DNA of 64,000 nucleotides, taken from the NCBI GenBank assembly GCA_907163375.1, contig CAJQUW010002205.1:62001-126000 (forward strand). Direction: 5' to 3'. Below are positions 1 through 11,523 of the stretch, piece after piece. The notes under the pieces are model-generated. The model saw nothing but the letters and a program-made list of their open reading frames with translations, was not told where the DNA came from and searched no databases. The translations under genes and the position numbers were made by a program. Positions within the stretch are counted from its first letter, which is position 1, and each line of letters opens with the position of its first letter. The stretch is from Prostheceraeus crozeri (Eukaryota; Platyhelminthes; Polycladida; Euryleptidae).

Positions 1-1581
1 TACCAACTCATGACCTGATTTGATGATGACTGATCAGACACTAAATGACATATTATTCGCACGCAATGTTGCGTGTAAATAACCGGATAACTGAGGCCCA
101 GTTATTCCCCCGTGAAAGTGTGTACCAACAGCCGAAACTATGCAGTGAGGTTATTTAGACGATACAATTTGTCGAAATGCGAATTATTTTGATCGGTTAA
201 ATTTTTGTATGACATCATGATCACTGCCAAATATTCTGCAAACCTTTTTTAGCAATAATCGCTAGAATTGAGCACCTGCTTCTTAGAAGTGGATATCTGT
301 TGAACAAGTTACCCATGATTCATTCACAGTAGGGCTATCTTATTCATATAGTACAGCTTGCTCTAATCGAATTCACCGGAAATTTCAGAGTTATGTATTT
401 TGCACATCATTATCTGCTGAATCTGTCTCTTTAGCAATTATACAGCTTTCAATTTTAAATAAAATCGGTATGTTTGAGACCATTTTTTGGCATATCAGAA
501 GGTACAAATTGAAGACCTTATATAATCTCTGTGAGTAGTCATATTCAAAAATTTCAAGCGAGCATTGATTAACTTGCTTCGTAGTTCGGGTGATGCTTTT
601 TGACATCAGGTAAAATAGAACGAATCAGACACTGATGGTGCGAAATCTATTTATTTGCTCAATGATGGACACTATAACATGATGATTTATGTCAGTGATT
701 ATTAATGTAGGTCTATACATATGTATATGCACTTGTATCATAGGCTAGTGGGTATTAATGTAGGCCTACACATAGACAACGAAAAGTTCCACAACACACC
801 AAAAAAATTAGACTTACATATCTAGTTGACTTCATCATAATTTATTGTACTATATCGACCGTCAAGTTAATCGTCCACCTATCATAGCGAATCTAACACC
901 AACTTGTAATGACGTTGTTCGCAATTGCTTGTTATTTTATTTTTTATCTAAGCTTATAGCCGAAGCTTAATAATCAAATTCTTATCAATTTAGAAAAGGT
1001 CTTCCTTCAACCAAAAAATATATATGAACTGCAAGTTTACAAAATAACCATCTCACATCTTATTTTGTGTACAATATACATTTATAGAATAAAGCATGTG
1101 TGTGTACTAGGATGAAACAAAGATCTCTCATAAAGCTGAAAAAATGGCAAGTGAAAAATATGAAGCTATAAGATACTATTTCATAAAATTCTTCATTATG
1201 AATGCCTACAAATCATCAAAATGTAAAGTTAACTCACTCATCTAAATGGATCGTTTCCTACAATCTGATGCAATACATAAGCTTCTTTGATGCTTATGGG
1301 TTATCTCTCCCAAATTTATCTAGAATCTGCAAGACTCGTCACCAAACTTCGAATGCACGTACTTAAGCATATTTTCTACCTACATACAAAATTTTGTGCA
1401 GATCGGACAAGTACTTCTTGCATTATAGACGATAACGTAAAGTGTAGCGATGTCAACAGCTGCAATTTTATATAAATTTCGTTGGAAGACCTTTTGCGAA
1501 TTGATACAGCCTATAATATTCTAACCGATAAAATCAAATCTACTTAATTCAGTGTCCGATGTCCCAAATGTTTTAACTTGC
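1..1581. other. No gene recognised
   Basis: AT-rich sequence holding only short open frames (longest about 71 codons) with no recognisable protein signature on either strand. No clear repeat, RNA gene or splice-supported exon was seen. Confidence 0.5.
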
Positions 1582-1901
1582 TTCTGAATATTTCGTGTTG
1601 CTTTCCATTTTTTTGTTGTGAATATAGTTTTATTTTTCAGCGATTGCCGGAAGCCGAGGAACTATTGTGTTAATTGCTCAATATATTCAAATGCAATTAA
1701 TACAAAGTATCTGCAGCTTAAGGCAGGAGCATCATTCATCATCTGAATGTTTTGTGTTGCTTTCCATTTTTCTGTTGTGAATATAGTTTTATTTTTCAGC
1801 GATTTGCCGGAAGCCGAGGAACTATTGTGTTAATTGCTCAATATATTCAAATGCAGTTAATACATAGCATCTGCAGCTTAAGGCGGGATCATCATTCATC
1901 A
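1582..1901. repeat. Tandem duplication, two ~159-bp units
   Basis: Two adjacent near-identical copies, about 1582-1740 and 1741-1901, aligned by the shared words TTGCTTTCCATTTTT, GCCGGAAGCCGAGGAAC and ATCTGCAGCTTAAGGC. They differ at a handful of bases, which suggests a fairly old local duplication. Each copy carries a pyrimidine-rich run ending in TTTTTCAG, which looks like a 3' splice acceptor, but no exon can be supported. The sequence from 1902 to about 2290 shows nothing recognisable. Confidence 0.85.
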
Positions 1902-2407
1902 TTTTTCCATATTTGCATCAGACCGGTCACTAACTAACTAACAATCATTTAAGTGATATATCGATATTTTAGTGATCATTTTAGTGAATTGAAATCTAAA
2001 ACTGATCAATGAATGCATGCACAACTGATTATCAACAAGAAGATGAAGTATTTGTAGATTCCAGACAAAGATTACAATATGTTCAGTGGGCAAAAGTTGG
2101 TAAATGCATTAATATAGGAAACATCATATAGGCCCACATCAATGTGTAGATAAATGATTAATTAATGTCTATGCCAAATCAACTCTGACATTCTAGCCAT
2201 AAAAATGGAACTTCATCTATGTTTTTGTCTTCCAAGCGTCTAAGGATAACTATGTGATTTTTCGCTGATTCATAGTTTTGACATAGCTATTCAGTCCCTT
2301 CCCTTTAATAATTCAATACTCTTATGTTATTAATTGAGATATCAAATAAAACTGCTTATAAGAGCTAGCGAAAAAGTAATATCATAGATGTCCCCACAAA
2401 TCATGCT

Positions 2408-2857
2408 TTGATTGCATACTTCACTTATATACTTACTTTGCCATCAACCATTGAAGACTACATCCGAATATTTCTGCCAGATCAATTGATAGAAGAAATT
2501 AGCGATTGGACAAATAAGCGAGCTAGTATCTTTGCAGCAAGGAACGACACATCGTCGACTTATGTGGACACTACTACCGAAGAGATGAAGGTGTTCATTG
2601 GTTTATCTTAGGGAATGGGAATAATCAGGAAGCCCACAGTGGAATCCTACTGTGCCACTGAGTATTTGATGAAGACGCCGTAAATTTATAAATGACATTT
2701 GCACGTCATCAGCACGATTTTGTAATCAGAATATATGTTTTGTTGACTACATAAATATGTATAAATGTAGTAAAATACTAGCAATGTAAAGCATGAAAAT
2801 TCGCCTTTTTTCGGCTGCATAGGTGGAATTAGAGTAAAGGCTGCGGATGGGGAAGGG
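2408..2857 (+). pseudogene. piggyBac-type transposase relic with right element end
   Basis: The plus frame at 2408-2688 reads like the start of the DDE_Tnp_1_7 (piggyBac) domain: a segment with DYIRIFLPDQLIEEI, then WTNKRA, then TTEEMKVFIGL, a TAG stop, and in the same frame GMGIIRKPTVESY. The usual family order is a TNRYA-like motif, then EMK.FLGL, then a MGI motif, and all three are present. Only about 90 codons remain, against roughly 550-600 in a whole transposase. The sequence ending in GGGGAAGGGTTAA at 2849-2861 looks like a piggyBac right terminus with its TTAA target. A possible left terminus (CCCTTCCC) lies near 2296. The catalytic region is gone, so this copy is dead. Confidence 0.65.
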
Positions 2858-2861
2858 TTAA

Positions 2862-3233
2862 GATGGTTGTGTATAGTGATTTCACATAAATTGTTAATTT
2901 GCATCAACCTACTAACCTTCTCATAATTAAGTAAAAACTATTTATAGGATATATTTGGCCTATATGACACATTAACGATAGGTCTATTACTCCTAAACCA
3001 TACCGCATCCGCATCAGTAGATTTGGAGAAAATGTATATTCTGATATGTGACCTATTAGCATCAAAATTACTCACATTGAAGTCATGTGGATAGCGAAAA
3101 GGTAGATGCAACACTATAGTTTCATGAAACTTGAACCACGATTTTTTCACCTAAAATGAGGAATGCACTTCCACTTTGTTTGAGATTAACTTGAAATCAG
3201 TTAAAGCATCTGGTATATTCTGATCAGACTGGT
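2862..3233. other. No gene recognised
   Basis: AT-rich spacer between the piggyBac relic and the foldback element. No feature seen. Confidence 0.5.
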
Positions 3234-4470
3234 ATCGGGCTATTACTAAAAGAAATTAAAGCCAAAATTCCAAATTACTAAAGGACACAAAAACCAAAAT
3301 AGTCCACTTCCAGACCATTTTAAAGAAAAATAAAGGTGTCCATGGATCAAAGCAGCTCGAAAAACCCCTTATAGCAGACTACTTTATCAGAAAATGAAAG
3401 GAAATACTCAAAAACGCTAATTCAAATTTAATGTAAATTTTCGAAAGAACACATTTACACCATTAACCGTAACTTTGCCAATTGTTAATATTTATCAATC
3501 AAGCTTCACACACACATTCTCTGGATCACTATCTAGGTGGCAGCATAACACCCGAGTCCTAGGTAGTCACAACCTGAAGATATCGGAATTTAAAACACGT
3601 ATATTTTCATGTAAATGTTCGAAAATCGGCATTTACACCTATAACCATAACTGTGCCAATTTCTAATAAATTTTACTCTCGATATAACGCCACTCGATGT
3701 AACGTCAAATTCATTTAACGCTCATCTTTTTACAGAACAAAAAGATTTTAGCATTAAATATTCGGTTTAACGCCAGATTTCATGAACCGCCAATCGCCCA
3801 TGACATTATGGGACAAAACGTTTAATTTAGCAGTACATTCTCGATATAACACCAATCCCAGATCTCAATAGCGTGTTGACGAATTACTTTTCGATAGGTA
3901 GAGTTGTGAAACTTTTGATGATGATTGGAGACAATGATAACACCCCAATATGACATCTCACTTCCAACCATGTGACGCAGGTATAATAAAGGCTTTTAAG
4001 ACGTGTCATTACAGCAAATTATACACTGCATATTTATGCTGATAATGAGAACCACATCTCCATCACAGTGGCTGGTGCAATTCGATTCTGTCATTCCAAA
4101 AAAATCATTTAAAATCCCGACATCTTCAGGTTGTGACTACCTAGGATTCGGATGTTATGCAGCCACTAGATAGTGATTCAGAGAATGTGTGTGTGAAGCT
4201 TCATTGATAAATATTAACTATTGGCAAAGTTACGGTTAATGGTGTAAATGTGTTCTTTCGAAAATTTACATTAAATTTGAATTAGCGTTTTTGAGTATTT
4301 CCTTTCATTTTCTGATAAAGTAGTCTGTTATAAGGGGTTTTTCGAGCTGCTTTGATCCATGGACACCTTTATTTTTCTTTAAAATGGTCTGGAAGTGGAC
4401 TATTTTGGCTTTGGTTTCTTATAGTAATTTGGAATTTTGGTTTTGGTTTCTTTTAGTAATAGCCCTGATA
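3234..4470. mobile_element. Foldback-type element with ~360-bp inverted arms
   Basis: The left arm (about 3234-3594) and right arm (about 4107-4470) are inverted copies of each other. Shared words include GGGCTATTACTAAAAG, AGTCCACTTCCAGACC and AATGTGTGTGTGAAGCTT in the appropriate orientations. The loop (3595-4106) holds a diverged direct copy of part of the arm, near 3600-3670. Long arms and no transposase fit a non-autonomous foldback or MITE-like element. No clear target-site duplication was identified, and short open frames over the arms are not convincing genes. Confidence 0.75.
3674..3860. repeat. Possible pogo/Tigger-like terminal fragments in the foldback loop
   Basis: The loop contains repeated words of the form TCTCGATATAACGCCACT (about 3675) and TTCTCGATATAACACCAAT (about 3838), with TTCGGTTTAACGCCAG between. 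Pogo/Tigger ends often read like CTCTATATAACGCC, so this may be a degraded nested piece. No transposase is present, so the family name is tentative. Confidence 0.25.
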
Positions 4471-4580
4471 TCGCTATTCAAATTTTGGTTTGGATTGGCT
4501 AACCCAAACCACTATCCGTATTCAATAGACCATTTTATTGTAAAATGGTATTTTGTTAAATCATTTTCTGTTGAAATGTA

Positions 4581-4732
4581 GAGGAAGAAGCTGAAGACGA
4601 AATTGAAGGAGATAAAGAAGACGAAGAAAGGAAAGAAGACGAGGAAAAATATCTTGAGGAAGACACAGGACTAAGAAATAAGAAGCGTAGAAGATCCAAA
4701 GTGATTGACTTTAGAGCATACCGTATAAACTG
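4581..4732 (+). other. Possible terminal exon: acidic run plus basic cluster
   Basis: The plus frame from 4581 to the TGA at 4730-4732 encodes a highly acidic stretch (EEEAEDEIEGDKEDEE and similar), then a basic cluster NKKRRRSK, then IDFRAY and a stop. A frame-closing TGA lies just upstream, so the segment would need splicing; TTTTCTGTTGAAATGTAG before it could be an acceptor. The charge pattern resembles nuclear protein tails, but low-complexity GAA/GAC runs can mimic this. Nothing homologous was recognised. 4733-5479 shows no further feature. Confidence 0.3.
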
Positions 4733-5479
4733 AAAAAGAATGTAAGGAGTGAAAATAGATTCAATTGTTTTATGAATGATTTTTTCATTGTAAAGCTGAC
4801 TTATACGGTAGGCTATATATGCCAGACTGATGATTTTCATGAAATTTACTGCGTTGTAACTCGGTTGGTGAAGGAGAAATCGAAAGAAGAATAGAAATTT
4901 TAACGTGATGTTCTGCAACAAAATTATCAAAATTTACGTAAATGCACGTCTGGAGCGATAAATGCGAGCAAAGGGCTTTTCAATACGCATGACCGGTTAA
5001 CCAGCATAAATACCGATGAATAAAGAATGTCATTATCATGATTCAGCAAAATTGTGAACTTATTGCATAAAGGAATTTCTAAATTTGCAATGATTAAAAA
5101 GTTTGTTATCAAAGTTTTATAACGTATGAGTACTAGAAAGCTGCAGATTCCAAGTAAGAACATACAGTCGGTGTCTTGCAGTGTTTTCTCTAAAGATACA
5201 ATAAATTGAAGCGTTCGAACGCAATCGGGAGCTCATTGTTCTTCGGAGTCCGTTCATGAAGGGTTACATTACATAGGTTAGATGAAATTATGTCATTCAT
5301 TAATTTCATATTGGTGATCACACTAAACGCACATATTAACTGATAAGGCTATGCGCAATTAACTTAATTCTTCGCTGAATTCTTAAGATTTCCGCTTATA
5401 AAAAAGCGATTTGAATGCAATCATGGCATAATTTAACTGAGATCAGATAAGAAGGATTTTCGATACTAAAAATAGCATT

Positions 5480-5647
5480 GAGGCGAGAATGCTACTTAAT
5501 TATAATTGTTATCGATTTGAGGCGAAAGTGTTAGATATGAGGCGAGAGTGCTATGAATGAGGCGAGAATGCTAATTAATATTACCACCATGAGGCGAGGG
5601 TGCTAAATGTGAGGCGAGAGTGTTACTTATGGTGAGGCGAGAGTGTG
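5480..5647. repeat. Seven-copy GAGGCGAGAGTGCT array
   Basis: Seven near-identical 14-mers (consensus GAGGCGAGAGTGCT, variants at positions 9, 10 and 13) start at about 5480, 5519, 5539, 5559, 5591, 5611 and 5634. Spacing is mostly near 20 bp or 40 bp, with two irregular gaps. All copies point the same way and the spacers differ from each other. The array ends directly beside an (ATA)n run. Confidence 0.85.
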
Positions 5648-6060
5648 CAATAATATAATAATAATAATAATAATAATAGTTCTTTATTTGCCTCACGTGT
5701 TTAAAATCGGTGAGCGCATTACAGTTCACAAATGTAAGAAGAAAATATACATGAAAAAGTCTGACGGCTGCATTATAGCGTTACATTACAAAAGATTGTC
5801 GATGATTAATCCAAGCGTGCGATGCATGTGGGTAGAGTCATGACTTCGGGAACCGACATTGACTGAAAAATTGGTTGAATCGATGACTAATGGATAGGAT
5901 GACTATTTGATGTTTGTGGGTACACAGTTTGCCTTGTTGCAAGGAGTGAAATTGTCGTTGATAATAAAAACGCGAGTGTTGGGGTCTCAAAATGAAGCAG
6001 GAAGCTGTTGTGCCGTGCGTGTTATCAGCGAGCACGAGGAAACCAGGTCATATGATCGTT
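5648..6060 (-). mobile_element. LINE 3'-end relic with (TTA)n tail
   Basis: Read on the minus strand, the sequence runs through AT-rich 3'-UTR-like DNA to GAGGCAAATAAAGAAC and then a TAT/TTA trinucleotide run (5648-5671 on plus). An AATAAA-like word followed by a short tandem tail is typical of CR1-like LINE 3' ends, and the LINE at 31527 ends in a comparable way. No reverse transcriptase codons could be recognised here, so the call rests on the tail structure alone. Confidence 0.4.
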
Positions 6061-6322
6061 ATCAGCCAATAGAAGGTGGATAATGCACAGACACTTTTGT
6101 AGGCCCTCGGTAGAGCAGACCAGGGCGAGTTGAAGGTCCGTAGCAGCGCAAACAGATAAGTAGCAGGAACTAAGTAGATGTGTAAAAGATGGATAAGATC
6201 CGTTAGCGCGAGGCGAAGAAAGAAGGGGAAGAAGTTGCTACAACGCCGAAAGGTGCGATCGTGCTGGTAGATACAACCAACTGCTGACAGCGCAGATGAT
6301 CGAAAGAACATGAACAATTCAC

Positions 6323-8143
6323 AAATTTCACAAGAGAATACACCCCTATGTGACATTGATTTTGCTAAAGAGTGTGTATGTATAGCTTCATTATACTGAT
6401 CAACTGCCACTATTTTGCAAAAGGTATGCAGGTACGCTAATTGCTTATCCGTGTTTTTTGGTCTTTCAGTTCAAGCGGACTTTTGAATATCATGCTTTTC
6501 ACACCGACGTTGAAGTTACGCCGTGTGTTTTGGCCTAAATATAAAACCAAAGACTGTAAGCAAGTCTGTCTATATTAGAGTTAACAAAGACAGTGGAGTC
6601 AGAAAAGTTTATTTGCAATTGTATTGCATTAGCAACATCTATTTTAAAATCGATTGTAGTGTCACAATCATGGTCGCAATCATCAGAACAGGGCTATTCA
6701 AAGGAGCTATTAATACAGGTAATATATATTTTAACCCGCCACAAATTACAATAGTTTCAAGAGTGGGTTCTTGCTGAGAAAAATCCCTTATCAACATATG
6801 AAAAATCTGTAGGAAATGGATAGGAAAATCTAGTTAGTGGAACACCTTGAAGGAACACCTTTCCACTTGAAGTCACGAGTCTTTTCGAAATATAAATACA
6901 AACTTACTCCAATGAAATCGCAGATATAGATCTGCGACATCTGCAACAGCCAATCAAAGTGAAGCGCTGTAGCTTTGTCTCACTAACTGGATTTACCTTC
7001 CACATGGCTCTCACCAATATCAACTATGTTTTCTGAATTATGTCCTTTCCAAGCGGTTAGATTTCTCAGTCACTAGTTCAACAATACTTGTAACTATCTG
7101 CAAATGCAAACGGATGCAGATTTCTACAAGTTAAGCCACAAATCTGCGAGTTTTACCATGAATAGGCGATTACTTTCTGCAGTTACCGTCTTGTGAAAAC
7201 GCATAGCTGTTCCAGCCACTATGTCGAAAACGCGCTTATGCACCTTTGTCCTGTAGATAGCTTTCCTAGGTACCTGTAGGGTGCAAATTGAAAAAGATTT
7301 GCATAAGTTAGGACACAAATTTATATCTTTCCAATCAATAGGCGAAGCTTTTTTGAAAATTCTCTCATGTGAATATGCATAGAAATTGAGGCATCTCTAT
7401 CAAAAGTACGTTTCCGCACACTTATCATCTAATACACATTCTGAAGTAGGCTACCTGCAGATGTATATTGATGCAAATTTGACAATGGCAAGGGAAAAAT
7501 CTGGGTGTGTTCATCTTGATTGGTTGTTGCAGATGTCGCAGATGTCGCAGATCTATATCTGGAGTAAGCGTGTATTTATATTTCGAAAAGACTCGTGACT
7601 TCAAGTGGAAAGGTGTTCCTTCAAGGTGTTCCACTAACTAGATTTTCCTATCCATTTCTTGTAGATTTTTGATATGTTGATAAGGGATTTTTCTCAGCAA
7701 GATCAACCCACTCTTGAAACTATTGCAATTTGTGGCGGTTTAAAATATATATTACCTGTATTAATAGCCCCTTTGAATAGCCCTGTTCTGATGATTGCGA
7801 CCATGACTGTGACACTACAATCGATTTCAAAACAGATGTTGCTAATGCAATACAATTGCAAATAAACTTTTTGACTCCACTGTCTTTGTTAACTCTAATA
7901 TAGACAGACTTGCTTACAGTCTTTGGTTTTATATTTAGGCCAAAACACACGGCGTAACTTCAACGTCGGTGTGAAAAGCATGATATTCAAAAGTCCGCTT
8001 GAACTGAAAGACCAAAAAACACGGATAAGCAATTAGCGTATCTGCATACCTTTTGCAAAATAGTGGCAGTTGATCAGTATAATGAAGCTATACATACACA
8101 CTCTTTAGCGAAATCAATGTTACATAGGGGTGTATTCACTTGT
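6323..8143. mobile_element. 1.8-kb inverted-repeat element
   Basis: The left arm (about 6323-6960) and right arm (about 7522-8143) are near-identical inverted copies, more than 600 bp each, around a dissimilar ~560-bp loop. Matching words include CACCCCTATGT, GTATAGCTTCATTATACTG, ACGGATAAGCAATTAGCG in inverse, and CTTGAAGGAACACCTTTCC. A mirrored ~84-codon frame therefore appears once per arm and is probably not a gene. The high arm identity implies recent inversion-duplication or homogenisation. No transposase or clear target duplication was found. The stretch 8144-8269 shows nothing further. Confidence 0.8.
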
Positions 8144-8269
8144 GAAATTTGATTTAACCCTCTTTTCCTATCTTTTAATATTATTTTTCTTCCTTGATTC
8201 GTTTAATGAAAAGAGCATTTTGTGAGAACTAATGTTTTTGAAAATGTTTATAAGTCAGCATGTAATCAG

Positions 8270-8469
8270 CTTCGGGTGACACCTCCACGAGCTGCATTCA
8301 CTGCTGAGATGCAATTATTCATAATCACTGTCAATGAGTCAATAAAGGTTTGTGAATCACTGCCATTCTACCAAGAGCCACTGTTTCAATTTGTTTATTG
8401 AGTTTGCAGGAGTGGAACGACAATTGAGTTTTCTACTGAGGATATCCTAGACATTCATTCTCTCTATAG
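8270..8469 (-). pseudogene. Tc1-type transposase, C-terminal part (split by hAT)
   Basis: On the minus strand the sequence immediately left of the hAT end reads (ENV)WDILSRKLNCRST, then INKLKQWLLVEWQ and LHLSSECSSW. This matches the order seen after the NPIENVW motif in Tc1/mariner transposases, including the conserved L..EW and terminal ID segment. The other part of the gene lies at 13181-13620 on the far side of the hAT element. At least one in-frame stop lies after VEWQ. Together the halves show a single Tc1 copy interrupted at the NPIE motif. Confidence 0.7.
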
Positions 8470-9261
8470 CAGTGGTGGGCAATGCGTGGCTGCCGAGACA
8501 CATCGGGTGGCCAACCGACAATTCTCATGTCTAAAATGGCCCGTACATTATTTGATTCGATGATGTAAAAATGACTCACTTCGGCCTTACCCTCGAGGTG
8601 CTTCAAGGAGCATCTCTCATCAGGCGGATCCTCTTTAGAATTTGCAAAAAAATAAATTAACAAATGAGCAATATGATGGCGCAAAAATTCACATTCGAAG
8701 GATCCGACCATGCTCCTTCGTAGTCCTACTCGCATAATCTCAAAATAGCCATCAACTGCGCGAGTTTATGCTAAGTCAAAGCCCACGCTTCTATGAACCT
8801 GTGAATAGGCTATATTAAGTAGACCAATGTTACGTTGTCTAACCGTATGATTTTGACAGGCCAACATTTATTTCAAATTTATTACATTATTTTCAAACAC
8901 CAGTCCAATATATTTTGTACTTGATTGGCATTAACGCATGACTACCGTTTGTGGAGCCCACGGACGGTTTTTGAAAGCCGCTTATCTTAATATGATATAC
9001 ACGCATGCACATGCAGAGCATGATATACTGCAGCATAATCAATTCTATCTTGTCGGCTTTCAGGCGGATAGTTGCATTGCACTTACAGACCATTTTCAAT
9101 TTTTCGATAGAATAAAACAATGTCAATCATATCATCAAAAAAATCTCAAATTGCCGATCAGCTACACAGAAGAAAAGCTCCTGTTCGCTGTTCAATAATC
9201 ACATGCATTGTGGAATGAAAATTGTCATTCCTCAATATTTAACAAATTAGTCGAGTGCTGT

Positions 9262-9276
9262 ATAGCCTATATATAT

Positions 9277-9353
<77 letters not shown>
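9262..9353. repeat. (TA)n microsatellite, left block
   Basis: About 90 bp of nearly pure TA dinucleotides, broken by a few phase slips. It abuts the CACTAG end at 9354 and is continued on the far side of that element at 11441-11515. A single TA tract probably served as the target. Confidence 0.95.
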
Positions 9354-11437
9354 CACTAGTCAACCACACTTACAGCCAGCTTGCGCCCACTTGGGCATAA
9401 TTGCAGCTGTGCGTGAGATCGCAAGAATCACTTACAGATAATTGCGCAAGTGCGTTCGCAATTAAGTGCACTGCAATATGTAATTGCAGACACTTGCTCC
9501 ATACTTGCGATACAAGACAATCCAAAAGTCTTGAAGTCATAATAATTACTCAAGCTGGTCGTAATTAATCGCAATCAATCTTAGTCTAGCTGCATTTCAT
9601 TTCATGTCAAAGTAACTGCCAAAATTCTCTTCTTCTATTGATTTAAGGTTTTCGGCTATGAAATTCTTGATAAAATATCGAATATTTTTTTTCTTTTAAT
9701 GCCTATATAGCAATCCCCGGTTTGGACTATTTGAATCTAGTTTCAGTTTGCTCGCGTGTCTTGTCGTTAGGATCAGAATCCATATTTTTACTTCATTTTT
9801 CACTATCTTTAATTGCTTATTGCATAAAATTCTTATATATTCATTACATAAGCACCAATTCGCATGTAGCATTAAGTATTATCAGTATGCATGCTCTAGA
9901 ATTAACTCAAAGATAGAGTAACATGCTCATAAATGTTCGTTTGTAATGCTACTGCTAAGGCAAACATCTGACCATGCATCTGACAACGAATAATCCTGTT
10001 GTCTTCGATAGGACTGCAAGGTAATCAAGTTTTCAGAATACGCTTTCAGCCATAGATGCTATCAAGCTTCTCAATTGCGCTCCACAGGTCATGTTGATAT
10101 AAATTGCCTGTCAGGCTCACCCATTTGACTTATGATATCAGTCTGCTGTATCATGAACTATACCTTTCATTTTTTGATCTCTTTCGTACTTGATTTTCTA
10201 AGATTCTGTAAAATGTCATGCGCTGATTTTGTTCACGATAGCATATTTCTCAAGCTATTTTTATTTCTAACCTGTATTTGCTGTAAGTGGATTCCCACCA
10301 AAAGTTGACATTGTTAACAGGACTAACAGATTATCACATTCTTAAGCTCAACTTCACTAAATTATTATTTGCTAGAAAATCTAATTTACAATGAAGCAGA
10401 TTATACTTGAAGAATAATATAGTGAACAAAATCAGTTTGTGATGCTGTATTGAATTCTAAAACATTTAAGTATGAGCGAAAAATAACTGCGGATTTTTGC
10501 TGCTTAAGTTACTGCTAACTTCACGTGCTTATACAAGTAAAATAATTGTCTTCGATTCATCATTCTTACAGTTAAAGTTCCGCGCATGTAGAACGCTAAA
10601 TGGCATTTGTCCAACGTATTGCACGTTTAATCTGCTCTATATTTATGAAACAAGACATAAAGTTTGGCCCTCTTTACGTACAAGTGAACAGCTAATAATA
10701 TGTATTGGATGCCACACCCATGTCATTATATGCATGCTAATAACATGAATTTGATGTTGACAACCTCTAAATAGTAGTGGACGCTTCTTGCAGAAGCAAC
10801 CACCACATTAAAACCTCATCAATTCCTTTTTATAAATGTCAACTTGCGAATTGCTGATTGTATTTTATCTTTTCTGCAAAGTGTGGATTGTCCTTTTTGA
10901 TGCAAGCATTCTCCTCTCTTTGTACCCATGTTTTATTACGAGCAACTGGTTCAAGATTTGCATGCTAAATAAAGTTGCATAAAAGGACATCATTGCTTTC
11001 TGTCACTTTCTGTAATCCTTTTCGGAAATTAGGATTGAGTGTTCTAGTTGATCGCTGCACTGTCTTATGCATAAATGAATTAATCCATTAATGCGTTGGC
11101 TGCGGTCAAGAGACATAGCAGTTATAGCTAAAGGCAGACATTGACATTAAATATCAAGTAGGCCTATATAAAGAAGTTGAATTACACTTGAGCATAATTG
11201 AAGGGCACTTGCGCAGGTATACTTGCGCTTAATTGAAGGGTAATTGCGTTTATACTTGCGCTTAATTGAAGGGTAATTGCGTTTATACTTGCGCATAATT
11301 GCACCTCACTTAGGCAAAAATTCCGGTACGCAAGTGAGGTGCAATTTACTTCAAGTGGTAATTGCAATTATCTTATCGTAATTGTAAGTCACTTGTGGTG
11401 CAAGTATGCTGCAATTATCTGTAAGTGCAGTTGACTA

Positions 11438-11440
<3 letters not shown>
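9354..11440. mobile_element. CACTA-ended non-autonomous element with subterminal repeats
   Basis: The termini are inverted: CACTAGTCAAC...CACTTACAG from 9354 and its inverse CTGTAAGTG...GTTGACTAGTG ending at 11440, about 20 of 22 positions matching. Both ends contain many copies of TTGCGC/GCGCAATTAAGTG-like words, and 11191-11300 holds about three copies of a 33-34-bp unit. CACTA termini with dense subterminal repeats are the hallmark of the EnSpm/CACTA superfamily. Any 2-3-bp target duplication is hidden because both flanks are (TA)n. No transposase was seen, only a possible old LINE fragment inside. Confidence 0.6.
10497..10725 (+). pseudogene. Possible LINE reverse-transcriptase C-terminal relic
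   Basis: A plus frame reads LKFRACRTLNGICPTY, then LLYIYETRHK and PSLRTSEQLII. This resembles the region downstream of reverse transcriptase in CR1/L2-type LINEs (a K.L..LNG.AP.YL motif followed by a ..LRSS...L motif). Only about 70 codons can be compared and no catalytic motif is present, so the match is weak. Confidence 0.3.

Positions 11441-11515
<75 letters not shown>
11441..11515. repeat. (TA)n microsatellite, right block
   Basis: An uninterrupted TA run joining the end of the CACTA-ended element to the start of the Penelope inverted repeat. A shorter TA run follows the Penelope element at about 13112-13124. Confidence 0.95.

Positions 11516-11523
<8 letters not shown>

Noticed and set aside
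4556-4930. 124-codon minus-strand frame rich in serine
   Set aside because: It is the antisense of the GAA/GAC-rich acidic segment at 4581-4732; poly-serine arises from TCTTCC runs.
5480-5647. CRISPR-like array (14-bp repeats with unique spacers)
   Set aside because: Repeats are too short, spacers are only about 6-25 bp and irregular, no cas genes are present and the DNA is eukaryotic.
6523-6777. 84-codon frame, mirrored at 7720-7950
   Set aside because: It is present once in each inverted arm, so the open frames reflect duplication; no protein family was recognised.
9262-9353. (TA)n as an origin or regulatory element
   Set aside because: It is a plain microsatellite that continues on the far side of the inserted element.
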